A DNA stretch of 30,540 nucleotides from Clostridiaceae bacterium (GCA_902362365.1 CABIVQ010000026.1:1-30540), one strand, 5' to 3'. Shown: positions 14,408 to 23,332, numbered from the stretch's first letter. Made by a program: numbers and translations. Notes: generated by a model from the sequence alone, not told the origin.

Positions 14408-15643
14408 CTATTTTTCGATTTTATCTATCCTATCTGAACTAATTGGACTTATGTCACCATCAGATAAAACTCCCATATTAACAGGAACTAATAGTATATC
14501 TGTCCCTTCAATGTATGGTAAATTTAATTTTCTTCTACTTTCAGCTAATGTCATTAAACCACCTTTTGTTGCTTTGTCTAAATAATCAATTTGTTCTTTA
14601 ACGCTAACCCTAAGTATTTCTTGCGTATCAAATTCAAAGAAATATCCCTGTCCTTTTTCTTTTTCTGTAAGTAAATACTTATTAAAATTTTCCTCCATAA
14701 GTCTTATGTATGGACTTAAGGTTTGTCTTAAAAATCTTAATGCCTCTTCGGCACTATTATTATAACTACTTGCACTATCAACTAGGTAACTAAAAGGTAT
14801 ATTTAGTAACATAGCTATTTGTTTAATAGTAAATTGCCTACTTTGTAACAATTCTATTTCAGCAGGTTTTAAATTTAATTGCTTAAACTCCAATCCCTCT
14901 TCTAAAATAGGTGTAGAAGTCTTATCTGCGCCAGTATAGAATTTTTTCCAAGATTCTTTTAAGTTTTCTTTTGCCTCAGAACTTAATTTTGTATCCTTTG
15001 ATAAGTACCCTTTTACATTTACACCATTCAATGAGCTATATGCATATTTATTTTCTGATGCTGCTATATTCAGTAATTCCATTCCTTTTTCAAGCACTCC
15101 ACGTCCTTTATAAGAACAACTATCATCATTATCCTTTATAATATTAATCATTTCATGGTGATTAACTGTCATATACTTATCATTAAGTGTAAATGAATAT
15201 TTGAAATTAACTGTACCATCTGACAATTTTACTTTACCTACAGTAACATTCTTCAAATATAATAATTCTTTAACTTTACCTAACTTGTCATAGGTTATAA
15301 GTGTATAAGAATTACCTTTCAGTATTAAGTTTTTAACTATGTTGTATTTTAAATTTGATGCTACAACTGTCTCACTGGGACTAGCATTAAGTAAATAGTT
15401 TCTATAATCATCAACTTTTACTCTTTCACCATCTTTATTTCTACGATAAAGGTAACATGGTAATGTACTTATTGCATTAGCTATTAAATCTATCCCACTC
15501 TGAAGTGCTACAACTTTTCTTGCAGTTTCTTCATTTACATTAGTAAAACTTATAGTTTCACCATCTACAATTGTATCGTTAATACCTACTTTTGTGGTGT
15601 CGGGTAAATCACTTGTTGAAATTAACTTGCTAAATATCCCCAT
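14408..15643 (-). CDS. HK97-family portal protein
   Basis: The 411-residue product forms the dodecameric ring through which DNA enters the head. It begins MGIFSKLIS and contains VVALQSGIDLIANAISTLPC near residue 50, a central LKGNSYTLITYDKLGKVKEL, and the region VDSASSYNNSAEEALRFLRQ with the long helix characteristic of HK97 portals. The ATG at 15643 follows AAGGAGGTG. The gene is immediately downstream of the large terminase subunit, as usual. Confidence 0.93.
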   Translation of the reverse strand: MGIFSKLISTSDLPDTTKVGINDTIVDGETISFTNVNEETARKVVALQSGIDLIANAISTLPCYLYRRNKDGERVKVDDYRNYLLNASPSETVVASNLKYNIVKNLILKGNSYTLITYDKLGKVKELLYLKNVTVGKVKLSDGTVNFKYSFTLNDKYMTVNHHEMINIIKDNDDSCSYKGRGVLEKGMELLNIAASENKYAYSSLNGVNVKGYLSKDTKLSSEAKENLKESWKKFYTGADKTSTPILEEGLEFKQLNLKPAEIELLQSRQFTIKQIAMLLNIPFSYLVDSASSYNNSAEEALRFLRQTLSPYIRLMEENFNKYLLTEKEKGQGYFFEFDTQEILRVSVKEQIDYLDKATKGGLMTLAESRRKLNLPYIEGTDILLVPVNMGVLSDGDISPISSDRIDKIEK

Positions 15644-15655
15644 CTTTTCACCTCC

Positions 15656-17356
15656 TTATATCCATGTAATACCTCCACTATCATAAACCGAAGGTTCTGG
15701 TAAATCGTCAATTATTGTAAAACAATTAATTAAACTTGCTAGCATATCTATTTTAAATTTACTTGACTTCTTACTTATTATGCTTAATGATCCTGAAGGA
15801 TTAGTTACTTCTATTGCATTACTAACATTTAGTACAAATAAATCATTATTAATAAATTTAAACTTATTAGTTAATACAGATTCCTTTAATAATTTAGTAG
15901 CAGGGTGTAATACAAAGTAACTTTGAGGTGTTTCTACACAATCTAATCCTAACTCACTAAGCTTTTGGACAGTTGATATTGCATTGTATTTGTCATAACA
16001 TACTGCTTTAATCTTACACCCTAACTTATCTTCTAAACTTAATATAAAATCTTCTATAAATGAGTAGTCGATTATCCTATCTCCACAAGCAAAGCAATGA
16101 TTATCATTTATAAATCTTCTATAATCTATTTTTTCAACTTTACTTTTTTCTTCCACTAAATCTCCTGGTACAAAACACCATGATTGTGATATGTATTCAC
16201 CTTTTTCTTTAGTAAGAATACTAACTGCTGTATTATCACCACTCATAGACAAGTCAAGACCTAACACAACTTCTTTATTATTCCAATCATAACTTTCAAT
16301 TGAACATTGTTTAATATCATCAACTGAAATATATGAATTCCCCTTACTTGGAGCAATAAAAAGATTTAAATGTTTTGTTTTATAATTTCCAACCGTACTA
16401 GGCATATCGAAAGCAACTTTTCTTTGTTTTATTAAAAATTCTAAGTTGTCTTCTAAATCAAATGCCAAAGGATTTGATTGAAATAATGCTAAGTCACTTG
16501 TCCAATCTTTAGGATTATCTGGTTTATATAATAATGCAAATAAAGCTTCATCCTCTATCAAGCCATCTAATACTCTTTCAGCATATTCCACTTCTTCAAC
16601 CATCGGATTTATTTCTGATTCATATGCTGTAGATATCAATATTCCCGTTCTATTTAACATATTGATTTGTGATGATCTCATTGCATCAATAGGATATCTT
16701 TTTCTTAATCCGCCTACTTCATCAGCAACAAATACATTTGCTTTTCTTGCATCCATTCTGTTTTCACTATATGCTAATGCTTTAAACTTTGATTCAGTTA
16801 GTAAACATTTTGTTTCTGAGTTAATATTTTTAAATCTCTTCTTAATATATGGTGAAGAGTCTATGATTTTACCCATTTCTTCTTTTATCTTTGATGACAA
16901 ATCTCTATCTGGAGCAACTGAATAAAACTCAGAATACCTTGGTTCTATTAACATTAATAGTATAAAAATAAGACCTACTAAAAAGGTCTTTCCTGATTTT
17001 CTTCCTATTAATAATGTTAATGTTTCATATCTTCTTTTATCTCTCTTATTCTTATGTTTCCAACAAAATATATTTGCTATAAAAAACCATTGGAAGCCAA
17101 CTAATGATTCATAAGATGAAGTTCCTGCTTTAAGTCCATCTCCCAAATTAATTAATTTGGTTAAATTTGTAATCTTTTCTAGTTCATTAATGTCAAAGAA
17201 GTATTTACTATTTTCATCTTCTAAATCTTCTAAAAACTTCTTACATTGTATTTTTACATATTTAGCTTGAGGAATTATTTCTTCATTATGTTTAATATTA
17301 TCGTTTACAACATCTAAAGCATACTTATATGCCTTATGTTCTCTTAAATATTCCAT
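15656..17356 (-). CDS. terL: Terminase large subunit (packaging ATPase and nuclease)
   Basis: The ATG at 17356 overlaps the small-subunit stop as TGATG; a GTG at 17359 is also in frame. In the 566-567 residue protein the Walker A motif is GRKSGKT (about 119-125), the Walker B is NVFVADEVGG (208-217), and the nuclease domain begins with VVLGLDLSMSGDNTAVSIL near 365, with a later acidic residue in KIDMLASLINCF. These are the motor and the cutting domain that package DNA. Family and gene order match HK97-like cos phages. Confidence 0.93.
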   Translation of the reverse strand: MEYLREHKAYKYALDVVNDNIKHNEEIIPQAKYVKIQCKKFLEDLEDENSKYFFDINELEKITNLTKLINLGDGLKAGTSSYESLVGFQWFFIANIFCWKHKNKRDKRRYETLTLLIGRKSGKTFLVGLIFILLMLIEPRYSEFYSVAPDRDLSSKIKEEMGKIIDSSPYIKKRFKNINSETKCLLTESKFKALAYSENRMDARKANVFVADEVGGLRKRYPIDAMRSSQINMLNRTGILISTAYESEINPMVEEVEYAERVLDGLIEDEALFALLYKPDNPKDWTSDLALFQSNPLAFDLEDNLEFLIKQRKVAFDMPSTVGNYKTKHLNLFIAPSKGNSYISVDDIKQCSIESYDWNNKEVVLGLDLSMSGDNTAVSILTKEKGEYISQSWCFVPGDLVEEKSKVEKIDYRRFINDNHCFACGDRIIDYSFIEDFILSLEDKLGCKIKAVCYDKYNAISTVQKLSELGLDCVETPQSYFVLHPATKLLKESVLTNKFKFINNDLFVLNVSNAIEVTNPSGSLSIISKKSSKFKIDMLASLINCFTIIDDLPEPSVYDSGGITWI

Positions 17357-17799
17357 CACTTCCCACCACTCAATATTTCAAGTAATGGATCATTATCTTC
17401 TTCAATCTTCTTTTCTTGATTCTTTAATATCTGACCTCTATTTTTTACACCTAGTCCAACAGTAGAACATAATGTATTATAACTACTTAATAATTTCTGA
17501 TAACTATTAAGTAATTTACTCTGTTCAACTATACCTATTCCCTCATCAAGTAACTGAACTTGCAATCTCTCTAACATTAATTCTGTAGATATTAAATTCC
17601 CCAATACACCTAAATCCAAATCAGATAATAGTCCACTGGTTGAAAGTAGTTCAGTATAAAATTTAAATTTCTTTTTCCAGTTCTTATCTTTAATTTTTAA
17701 GTGAGGAGTCTTTAAACTCAAATTGTTATTATTAAATTCTTTTAACCTCTCAGTCATTTCATAGTTTTCTGCACTTCTCCGAGAATAAAAATTATTCAT
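17356..17799 (-). CDS. terS: Terminase small subunit (P27-like)
   Basis: The 147-residue product begins MNNFYSRRSAENYEMTERLK and has a helical core (KFYTELLSTSGLLSDLDLGV, LISTELMLERLQVQLLDEGI) ending in LLEILSGGK. This is typical of P27-family small terminase subunits, which recognise the packaging site. It overlaps terL. The GC-rich stretch upstream (17851-17876) is a candidate cos site. Confidence 0.82.
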   Translation of the reverse strand: MNNFYSRRSAENYEMTERLKEFNNNNLSLKTPHLKIKDKNWKKKFKFYTELLSTSGLLSDLDLGVLGNLISTELMLERLQVQLLDEGIGIVEQSKLLNSYQKLLSSYNTLCSTVGLGVKNRGQILKNQEKKIEEDNDPLLEILSGGK

Positions 17800-17826
17800 C
17801 TCGTACCCTCCTTCCTAAAAAGTTTG

Positions 17827-17880
17827 AAAAAATCACATTTTGTGAAATAAAAACCCCCTTCGCCTTTTCATTCCCCAATA
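17827..17880. other. Candidate packaging (cos) region between HNH and terS
   Basis: Between the HNH gene and terS there is an inverted repeat TCACA/TGTGA (17833-17845) with six T next to it on the leftward strand, then AACCCCCTTCGCC (17852-17864) and a CCCC a few bases on. Local C-richness is striking against the AT-rich background. Phages with HNH, P27-type terS and HK97-type terL usually carry cos here. The position supports it, but no cut site can be read from sequence. Confidence 0.3.
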
Positions 17881-17899
17881 TTTCTAATGTTCAAGTGGG

Positions 17900-18265
17900 C
17901 TATCCCCTATTTTCATCAATAAATTTTAATATTTCATCTCTTGTCTTGCCTTCTATTACTCTATGATGCTCTTTACACACCGCAATCAGATTTTCTGTAT
18001 CCAGTCTCTTATCCCAACTCTCTCTAATCTTTACTATATGATGCACTTCATTAGCAAGCGTAACTCTATCTAATGCTAAGCATATCTCACAACAATAATT
18101 AGATTCTTTTAATACTTCTTCTCTCTTCTTTCTCCAATTCTTTGATTGATAGAACCTATCGCACTGTTCTTCTATATCTGATTTAATACTTTCATGAATT
18201 CTCTTATCTTGACATTTAAAATATTTATCATGTACTTTTAAACAATGAGGACATTTAATTAACAC
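17900..18265 (-). CDS. HNH endonuclease, packaging-associated
   Basis: I chose the GTG at 18265, after AAGGTGATAACA; a GTG at 18274 is within the site. The 121-residue product has two zinc-binding pairs (CPHC near the N-terminus; CCEIC in the middle) and the HNH core EVHHIVKIRE, then NLIAVCKEHH. Proteins like this next to the terminase cooperate with it in cutting at cos in HK97-type phages. It is the first gene of the packaging block. Confidence 0.88.
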   Translation of the reverse strand: MLIKCPHCLKVHDKYFKCQDKRIHESIKSDIEEQCDRFYQSKNWRKKREEVLKESNYCCEICLALDRVTLANEVHHIVKIRESWDKRLDTENLIAVCKEHHRVIEGKTRDEILKFIDENRG

Positions 18266-18331
18266 TGTTATCACCTTCTTAATATATCTCTACTAAGAAA
18301 TTAATTACTATAATAAGCACACAAAAGAAAT

Positions 18332-18646
18332 TTACCTACTTGAATATGTACTATTGTTTACGTATCTACTTGCATCAAATGACATTTTTACATTTATCTC
18401 ATCTATGCTTTCATTATCATTAATATCTTCACTACATTTATCTTCTATCTCTTTCGAAACTAACTCTTTGAGTTTATCTAATGTTAATACTGTATCAGTA
18501 TTAAATATCATCCTTATGTTTTGAACATTATCTATACTTGCATGTACTTCAACTCTTTCAATTACGTTCTCTCTTTTATTATCATTGTACCAAGAAAATG
18601 ATTTATAATTCACTTCTTTTATTGATACTCTATCTAACATTTTCAT
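18332..18646 (-). CDS. Hypothetical phage protein, 104 residues
   Basis: The product begins MKMLDRVSIKEVNYKSFSWY and has alternating strands and a helical stretch (TLDKLKELVSKEIEDKCSED), ending in a polar Ser/Asn-rich tail. The ribosome binding site is weak. No family is recognised. It lies 66 bases upstream of the HNH gene and 20 bases after the 158-residue unknown, within the leftward operon. Confidence 0.5.
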   Translation of the reverse strand: MKMLDRVSIKEVNYKSFSWYNDNKRENVIERVEVHASIDNVQNIRMIFNTDTVLTLDKLKELVSKEIEDKCSEDINDNESIDEINVKMSFDASRYVNNSTYSSR

Positions 18647-18666
18647 TTTCTATTTCTACTATTCAT

Positions 18667-19143
18667 TTACTTTAAATTATCATATATCTTTTTATTTATA
18701 CTATATCTGTCAAGTTTATTTATTAAGTTATTTCTAGCATACGCTCTTGCATCATATAAATCTATACTATATCTCATAGATATGAAATAGCTTTCATTCC
18801 ACAAAGAGTTTATTTTACTCGCTTTAAAATATGCAATAACTAATTCATTATAAATATCACATAACATTTGTAACTCATCACATGAATAATCCTTTATATC
18901 ATATTTTTCTATTTCTTTAAATAATATATCTACATTATCTAATCTATACTTTTTAAATAAAATATTACGTTCTTCTAACATCTCTATTAAATGTTTTTTA
19001 TCATTTTTCATTTGACCTTCTGCATTTATCAAATTTAATTTTCGACAAGCATATATTAAATTCTCATACTCCATATCTAGTTCCTTATCTTTTATTTCTT
19101 CTTTCTTATCCTTTTTATTAAAAAGTTTCTCAAATAATTTCAT
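18667..19143 (-). CDS. Hypothetical helical phage protein, 158 residues
   Basis: The product starts with a strongly charged segment (MKLFEKLFNKKDKKEEIKDK) and continues as an almost all-helical protein (LIYACRKLNLINAEGQ, SCDELQMLCDIYNELVIAYF, YDARAYARNNLINKLDRYSI). No signal peptide or membrane helix is seen. It follows the coiled-coil gene at 19147 with only three bases between, so the two are co-translated. Function unknown. Confidence 0.55.
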   Translation of the reverse strand: MKLFEKLFNKKDKKEEIKDKELDMEYENLIYACRKLNLINAEGQMKNDKKHLIEMLEERNILFKKYRLDNVDILFKEIEKYDIKDYSCDELQMLCDIYNELVIAYFKASKINSLWNESYFISMRYSIDLYDARAYARNNLINKLDRYSINKKIYDNLK

Positions 19144-19146
19144 TGC

Positions 19147-19419
19147 TTATTCCTCCTCATATTTATATTGTTCTTTTAAGTATTTGTCTAGATTTATACT
19201 TACAAATAATTGTTTGTTTACTATCTCATATAAAGAAGTCAATTCATTACAATCTTCTATAAACTCTTCTATCTCTTGTTCTAACAGTTCATCTATTGCT
19301 TCTTTTCTATCTTGACACTCTTGGACTTTCATTTGTAATTCATTTTGTTTTTCAACTATTCTTTTGCGTTCTTTTTCTAAAATCTTAATGCTCTCTTGTG
19401 TTAGTAAAATATTAATCAT
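19147..19419 (-). CDS. Small coiled-coil phage protein, 90 residues
   Basis: The product is mostly one long coiled coil (KILEKERKRIVEKQNELQMK, ECQDRKEAIDELLEQEIEEF) with a C-terminal acidic end. The ATG at 19419 directly touches GGAG with no spacer, which is unusual and may mean weak initiation or another start. It lies just before the inverted-repeat cassette at 19433-19653. Unknown function. Confidence 0.5.
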   Translation of the reverse strand: MINILLTQESIKILEKERKRIVEKQNELQMKVQECQDRKEAIDELLEQEIEEFIEDCNELTSLYEIVNKQLFVSINLDKYLKEQYKYEEE

Positions 19420-19432
19420 CTCCTTTCATTTG

Positions 19433-19653
19433 AATCTAGTACTTTTATCTACTACTCTACTACCGAACATTATCTAACTAAAAGCACCACCAATTAGTTG
19501 GATAGAGATACTTTAATAACAAACAAATAATAAAATTGGAGGAAATAAAATGGCAAATTATTTCCAATACTCTTTAGCTCCTACCGTTTCCGTTACAGTA
19601 GTTTTGCGCTTGGAATATAAAAATTGTAGAGTAGTAGGTAAAAGTACTAGATT
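19433..19653. repeat. 28-bp inverted repeat enclosing a small rightward ORF
   Basis: The left arm at 19433-19460 and the right arm at 19626-19653 are inverted copies with 27 of 28 positions identical. The right arm encodes the end of the 36-residue ORF. Inside the left part is a second hairpin, TATCTAACTAA (19471-19481) with TTAGTTGGATA (about 19494-19504), just upstream of the ORF's leader. In a transcript the arms would form a long stem. As DNA they could flank a mobile or invertible cassette. Confidence 0.75.
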
Positions 19654-19660
19654 TGTATAG
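19550..19660 (+). CDS. 36-residue peptide ORF, opposite to the early operon
   Basis: GGAGG (19538-19542) lies seven bases before the ATG. The product begins MANYFQYSLAPTVSVTVVLR and ends CRVVGKSTRFV, with alternating hydrophobic residues like a beta hairpin. It faces the helicase gene ending at 19663, with only two bases between the stops. The ideal ribosome binding site, the contrary strand and the surrounding inverted repeat make it look like a real expressed cassette. I do not recognise the peptide. Confidence 0.5.
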   Translation: MANYFQYSLAPTVSVTVVLRLEYKNCRVVGKSTRFV

Positions 19661-19662
19661 TT

Positions 19663-21285
19663 TTAAAAATATATATCTTTTAGAGCAAAATAAGAATTTC
19701 TCTTCGATATAAATTTATGGCATTGCCATTTTGTTCTAATTCTTTCTTTAGATTTATATACTATTCTTTCTTGAGCATGTGTTATAGGTTCTTTTTTCCA
19801 CTTGCTATGTTTATTTATAAATGAACTACCTAATTGAATTGCTTTCTTCTCAACATATTCTAATAATTCTAATAGATTATCATTCTTTTCTAACTCTTCT
19901 AGTCTAGTGTTATAATTCTCAAGTTTTGTAAATTTGTATGATATGTATGTATCATCTGTCTGGACAATATAGAAGTCAATGCTTGGATTTGCACTTAGAA
20001 TTGATATATTGTAATTGTTAATTGTATTGTAAAACCAATCCAAGTTGCTTATTTCTTGTACTGAATATATGCTTTTATTAAGTAAATCTATTTCTTCTAG
20101 TCTAATTCTTTCAGCCTCAAGTCTTAACATTTCTTCTTTCTTTAATTCTTCTTCACGCTTATCTTGTTCTATTTGTTTTCGTTTATTTCTTTCCTTAAAA
20201 TCTTCACCTTGTTTTAAATCAAATATATTTTCGCATGTACACAAAGAATTTATTTCGCTATCTGATATATCAATAATTAAACAATCTTTTTTATTCTCAC
20301 TAATCCTCAATCCTCTACCTACCATTTGAGTAAATAAAGTCAACGACTTTGTAGGCCTAGCAAGCAATATTGCATCAGTTGGTGGATAATCGAATCCCGT
20401 GGTACATATCCCTACATTGCAAAGTATAGCAAATTTACCAGATTTGAAGTCATTTAGTATCTTTTTTCTTTCTTTTGCATCATCTTGACTATCTATACTT
20501 CTAGCATCTATATTATATTTTTTAAATGTATTTACTAAACTATCACAGTGATCTATTGAAGAACAAAACACAATACAATGCTTTCTATTATCCGCTTGAA
20601 CATAATCAATATAACTCTTTACAATTATTTCATTTCTAGGTTCAACATTTATTCTTTTGTCTAGTTGGCTAAGTACAAATTCTCCTCCTATAATCTTTAT
20701 ATCCTGAAGCGATATATCAGTTCTAACTTTAAAAGATTTTGGACTTACTAAATAACCATCTTCAATTAAACTTTCTATATCCTTCTTATAAACTAGCTTA
20801 TTAAATAACTTACTTGTTTCTCCGTATGGAGTGGCTGTAAATCCACAGCAAATAATATTATCATCTAATCTATTTACTATTTTGTTTAAAGCTGATACAC
20901 CTCTATGACATTCATCAATAAAAATATGGCTATAGTCTCTGCTTAAATTATCTAAACGTCTAAAATTATCATAGGCTAATGTTTGTCTTGAACATATAGT
21001 TATCTTTCCAATATTTATCTGATCACTATTACCTTGGACTATACCTATTTCCTTTTCCAAATCCTTATTAACACTCAGCAATGAATTAATTATCTGATCT
21101 CTTATTTCTATTTGATCCATACATATCATTACTCTTTTATTTTCATTAACTAATTTATTTATTACAGATGCTAGTATTACACTTTTACCTCCACCTGTAC
21201 TAATCCATACTAACCCTCTATCTCCATCTTTCATGTTTAATATTTTATCAACACATTCAATCTGGTAATCTCTTAACTTTATCAT
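19663..21285 (-). CDS. Superfamily 2 DEAD/DEAH-type helicase (phage)
   Basis: The 540-residue product starts MIKLRDYQIECVDKI (Q-like motif) and has motif I STGGGKS, motif II DECH (FIDECHRG), motif III TATPYG, and in the second RecA domain CNVGICTTGFDYPP and motif VI QMVGRGLRIS. This is an ATP-driven nucleic-acid translocase of the UvrB/type III restriction-like class. No methylase or Mod partner is nearby, so restriction is unlikely. Residues 370-410 are a highly charged coiled coil (ERNKRKQIEQDKREEELKKE), and the C-terminal 120 residues are unassigned. A leader with a terminator lies upstream (21311-21336), suggesting attenuated expression relative to the RNA polymerase genes. Confidence 0.85.
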   Translation of the reverse strand: MIKLRDYQIECVDKILNMKDGDRGLVWISTGGGKSVILASVINKLVNENKRVMICMDQIEIRDQIINSLLSVNKDLEKEIGIVQGNSDQINIGKITICSRQTLAYDNFRRLDNLSRDYSHIFIDECHRGVSALNKIVNRLDDNIICCGFTATPYGETSKLFNKLVYKKDIESLIEDGYLVSPKSFKVRTDISLQDIKIIGGEFVLSQLDKRINVEPRNEIIVKSYIDYVQADNRKHCIVFCSSIDHCDSLVNTFKKYNIDARSIDSQDDAKERKKILNDFKSGKFAILCNVGICTTGFDYPPTDAILLARPTKSLTLFTQMVGRGLRISENKKDCLIIDISDSEINSLCTCENIFDLKQGEDFKERNKRKQIEQDKREEELKKEEMLRLEAERIRLEEIDLLNKSIYSVQEISNLDWFYNTINNYNISILSANPSIDFYIVQTDDTYISYKFTKLENYNTRLEELEKNDNLLELLEYVEKKAIQLGSSFINKHSKWKKEPITHAQERIVYKSKERIRTKWQCHKFISKRNSYFALKDIYF

Positions 21286-21310
21286 TCATATTCAATCCTT
21301 TCATCCCAAT

Positions 21311-21336
21311 AAAAAAAGACTAGACATTGTCTAATC
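21311..21336 (-). terminator. Terminator just upstream of the second helicase gene
   Basis: On the leftward strand GATTAGAC and GTCTAGTC (21318-21336, one mismatch, three-base loop) are followed by seven T (21311-21317). The helicase start is only about 26 bases further on, so this acts within the leader, either as an attenuator or as the end of the upstream unit. Confidence 0.65.
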
Positions 21337-21578
21337 CTAAAATTTTTCCACTTCTATTTCATATTTTCTATAACATTCTCTTTCATTAAGGTGGGTCTTC
21401 CTCTTTAGCAATAAAAACCATTGCTAAATTCACCTGACACCCCCTTAAAATCCCCCCTCAGGAGTTTAAAATTGCCAAATATGTTCTTTTTACAATATTC
21501 ATTTTTTCAATAAAAATAAGGTAAAAATAATAATTAAAGTAATAATATCTCATTAAATATATTAATTTTCTATAGAAG
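21337..21578 (-). promoter_or_regulatory. Structured leader between the two helicase genes
   Basis: This 240-base stretch has no gene over 20 codons. It contains a perfect 9-base hairpin (TTTAGCAAT 21404-21412, ATTGCTAAA 21420-21428) framed by AAGGTG and CACCT. A 15-codon leader ORF lies across it (GTG at 21433 to stop at 21386, product MNLAMVFIAKEEDPP) with AGGGGG six bases upstream. Together with the terminator at 21311-21336 this resembles a transcription-attenuation leader. Part of it copies the end of the upstream helicase gene (see repeat). Confidence 0.4.
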
Positions 21579-21608
21579 TTATATAAAATTGCCAAATATG
21601 TTCTTTTT
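21467..21608. repeat. 25-bp direct repeat duplicating the end of the helicase gene
   Basis: The same 25 bases, including TTGCCAAATATGTTCTTTTT, occur at 21467-21491 and 21584-21608. The second copy encodes the last residues (KNIFGNFI) of the upstream helicase. The first lies 117 bases downstream and would encode a fragment of the same peptide, so a piece of the gene end was duplicated. Confidence 0.8.
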
Positions 21609-23132
21609 GCCTATTATATAGACCCTTATATTTCCTGATGGTATTTTGTCACCTTTTTTTAAGTATTTTTGTACTTTTTCATTGTTGCTATTAACTGTTC
21701 GTAATTTACCATCCAAAATTAACTCAAAATCATTTTTTAAGATAATTTGATTAACTATAGAATTAAAAGTATGAGGTTTACTATTTTTCTTTTTTAATCC
21801 TAATTCTTTAGCCTTATTAACTATAATATCTTTTTGATAATTACATATCGTTCTATATATCCAATTTTTTTCAATCCATCTTATAAACTCATCTTCATTA
21901 TTTAATTTGACTGATTTATTCGAGTATTCTTCAATAGATATATTTTCTGATATTATATTTTTTAAATGTTTAATAAGTTCTAAATATATTTCTTTAGACA
22001 TCATAGAACCATCTCTATTTCTTCTATGTACAAAGTTCTTACATAAATTATATTGTTCAATTTGTTTATATGGCTTATTAATCAATTTATATCGCCTATC
22101 ATATGCTAAATAAAGCCTTTTTATATTACCTCTAAAACGTCCTACAAATTGAATTATATCTACAACTGTTCCATTATAAATTATCACATTGTCTATTTTA
22201 AAGGATTCTGTATATTCAAATTCAAAACCTTCTCTTGCGCATGATGTTGCAATAAAATACTTTATTTCTTGTGGTAATGATTTATTTTTTTCTATGTATT
22301 CTGATAAATCAGACATTTCTTTTGTATAGAACTCTTTATTTTTTTTACTATTTGCTATTAATACTGCTGCTTCATCTCCCAATTTCTTTTTTAGTTCCAT
22401 GACTCTTTTTACACTATTTGTCATTACTAATGTAGTCCCATTTATTTTTTTTAATACCTTTATAACATCTTTAAGCTCTGGTATAGAAATTATTTTATCT
22501 GTTATTTTATAATTAAAAATTGGCTTATCTAATAAATAATTAAATTTCACATTAATTGAATCTTCATCTAATTCATAATCCGTAGCCGTCATAGCAACTA
22601 TATATGTTGAAGAATTATTATTTAATTTATTTTCTATGAATTTTTTAGTAAATGGTAATGTCTCATTAAAAGATACATCTGATAAAATTGTATGTGCTTC
22701 GTCAAATACAACCAACTTTATATTTTTACATATCAAGTCATCAGTCTCTTTTTCAAATTTATTATAAGTTATAATAGGTATTCTATTAGTATATTTTTCC
22801 TTTTTCTCTTTAACTGTACCAAATCCACTATCTATAAATAATTCTCTATAATCTTCATCTTCAATTGATAATGATATTGTCTGAATATCATGTAATTCCG
22901 ATGTTGACTCTTCGTACGATTCAATTTGTTGATCTCTTGCTAATTTACGGCTTGTAACAATTCTGCACTCATAAGGCTTTATATCTTCTCCAAATATTTC
23001 ATTTATTTGTTGCCTCAATTTATTAGCCGCAAAATATGTTTTTCCTGTACCACAACCAGCAATAATTAAGTTAAATTTATTTTTGTCTATACTAGAAATA
23101 TTTACTTCATTACTTACATATCTCAATTTCAT
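21579..23132 (-). CDS. Superfamily 2 helicase next to the phage RNA polymerase
   Basis: The 517-residue product has Walker A AGCGTGKT (25-32), a TSRKLARDQ motif Ia (60-68), DEAH (FDEAHTIL, 144-147), MTAT (181-184), CAREGFEFE in the second RecA domain, and QFVGRFRG (motif VI, 328-335). These are the motifs of an ATP-dependent nucleic-acid helicase. It differs from the next helicase downstream (DECH box, GRGLR), so they are not a recent duplication. The C-terminal 170 residues are basic and unassigned. It lies in one operon with the RNA polymerase gene, separated only by a 55-codon ORF, so a role in template opening, transcript release or phage DNA replication is plausible. Confidence 0.85.
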   Translation of the reverse strand: MKLRYVSNEVNISSIDKNKFNLIIAGCGTGKTYFAANKLRQQINEIFGEDIKPYECRIVTSRKLARDQQIESYEESTSELHDIQTISLSIEDEDYRELFIDSGFGTVKEKKEKYTNRIPIITYNKFEKETDDLICKNIKLVVFDEAHTILSDVSFNETLPFTKKFIENKLNNNSSTYIVAMTATDYELDEDSINVKFNYLLDKPIFNYKITDKIISIPELKDVIKVLKKINGTTLVMTNSVKRVMELKKKLGDEAAVLIANSKKNKEFYTKEMSDLSEYIEKNKSLPQEIKYFIATSCAREGFEFEYTESFKIDNVIIYNGTVVDIIQFVGRFRGNIKRLYLAYDRRYKLINKPYKQIEQYNLCKNFVHRRNRDGSMMSKEIYLELIKHLKNIISENISIEEYSNKSVKLNNEDEFIRWIEKNWIYRTICNYQKDIIVNKAKELGLKKKNSKPHTFNSIVNQIILKNDFELILDGKLRTVNSNNEKVQKYLKKGDKIPSGNIRVYIIGKKNIFGNFI

Positions 23133-23164
23133 ATATTACATCACCTTTCACCATCACTATTGTT

Positions 23165-23332
23165 TTATCTTTCTAAATTTTTCAAATCTCTTACTATTTT
23201 TTCATTTGCTTCAAATAGAAAAACCATAAAACTTCTATCTCTTTTATCTCTATCAATCCTAATTAGCTTATGGCCTAATTCAATTAATTTATTTGCATCA
23301 TTAAAATTTCTTACACATTTTAAATTTATCAT
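23165..23332 (-). CDS. Small DUF5659-like protein
   Basis: The ATG at 23332 follows GGAGG with seven bases of spacing. The 55-residue product begins MINLKCVRNFNDANKLIELG and continues HKLIRIDRDKRDRSFMVFLF and EANEKIVRDLKNLER. The order of an N-terminal helix, a Gly-His turn, a charged strand pair and a terminal FxF plus helix fits DUF5659-type peptides of Firmicute phages and mobile elements. Function is unknown. It sits between the RNA polymerase gene and a helicase gene. Confidence 0.6.
   Translation of the reverse strand: MINLKCVRNFNDANKLIELGHKLIRIDRDKRDRSFMVFLFEANEKIVRDLKNLER

Noticed and set aside
19663..21285. Type III restriction enzyme or DNA repair UvrB
   Set aside because: The helicase motifs fit that broad class, but there is no Mod methylase and no UvrB or nuclease domain. 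Phage context favours a phage helicase.
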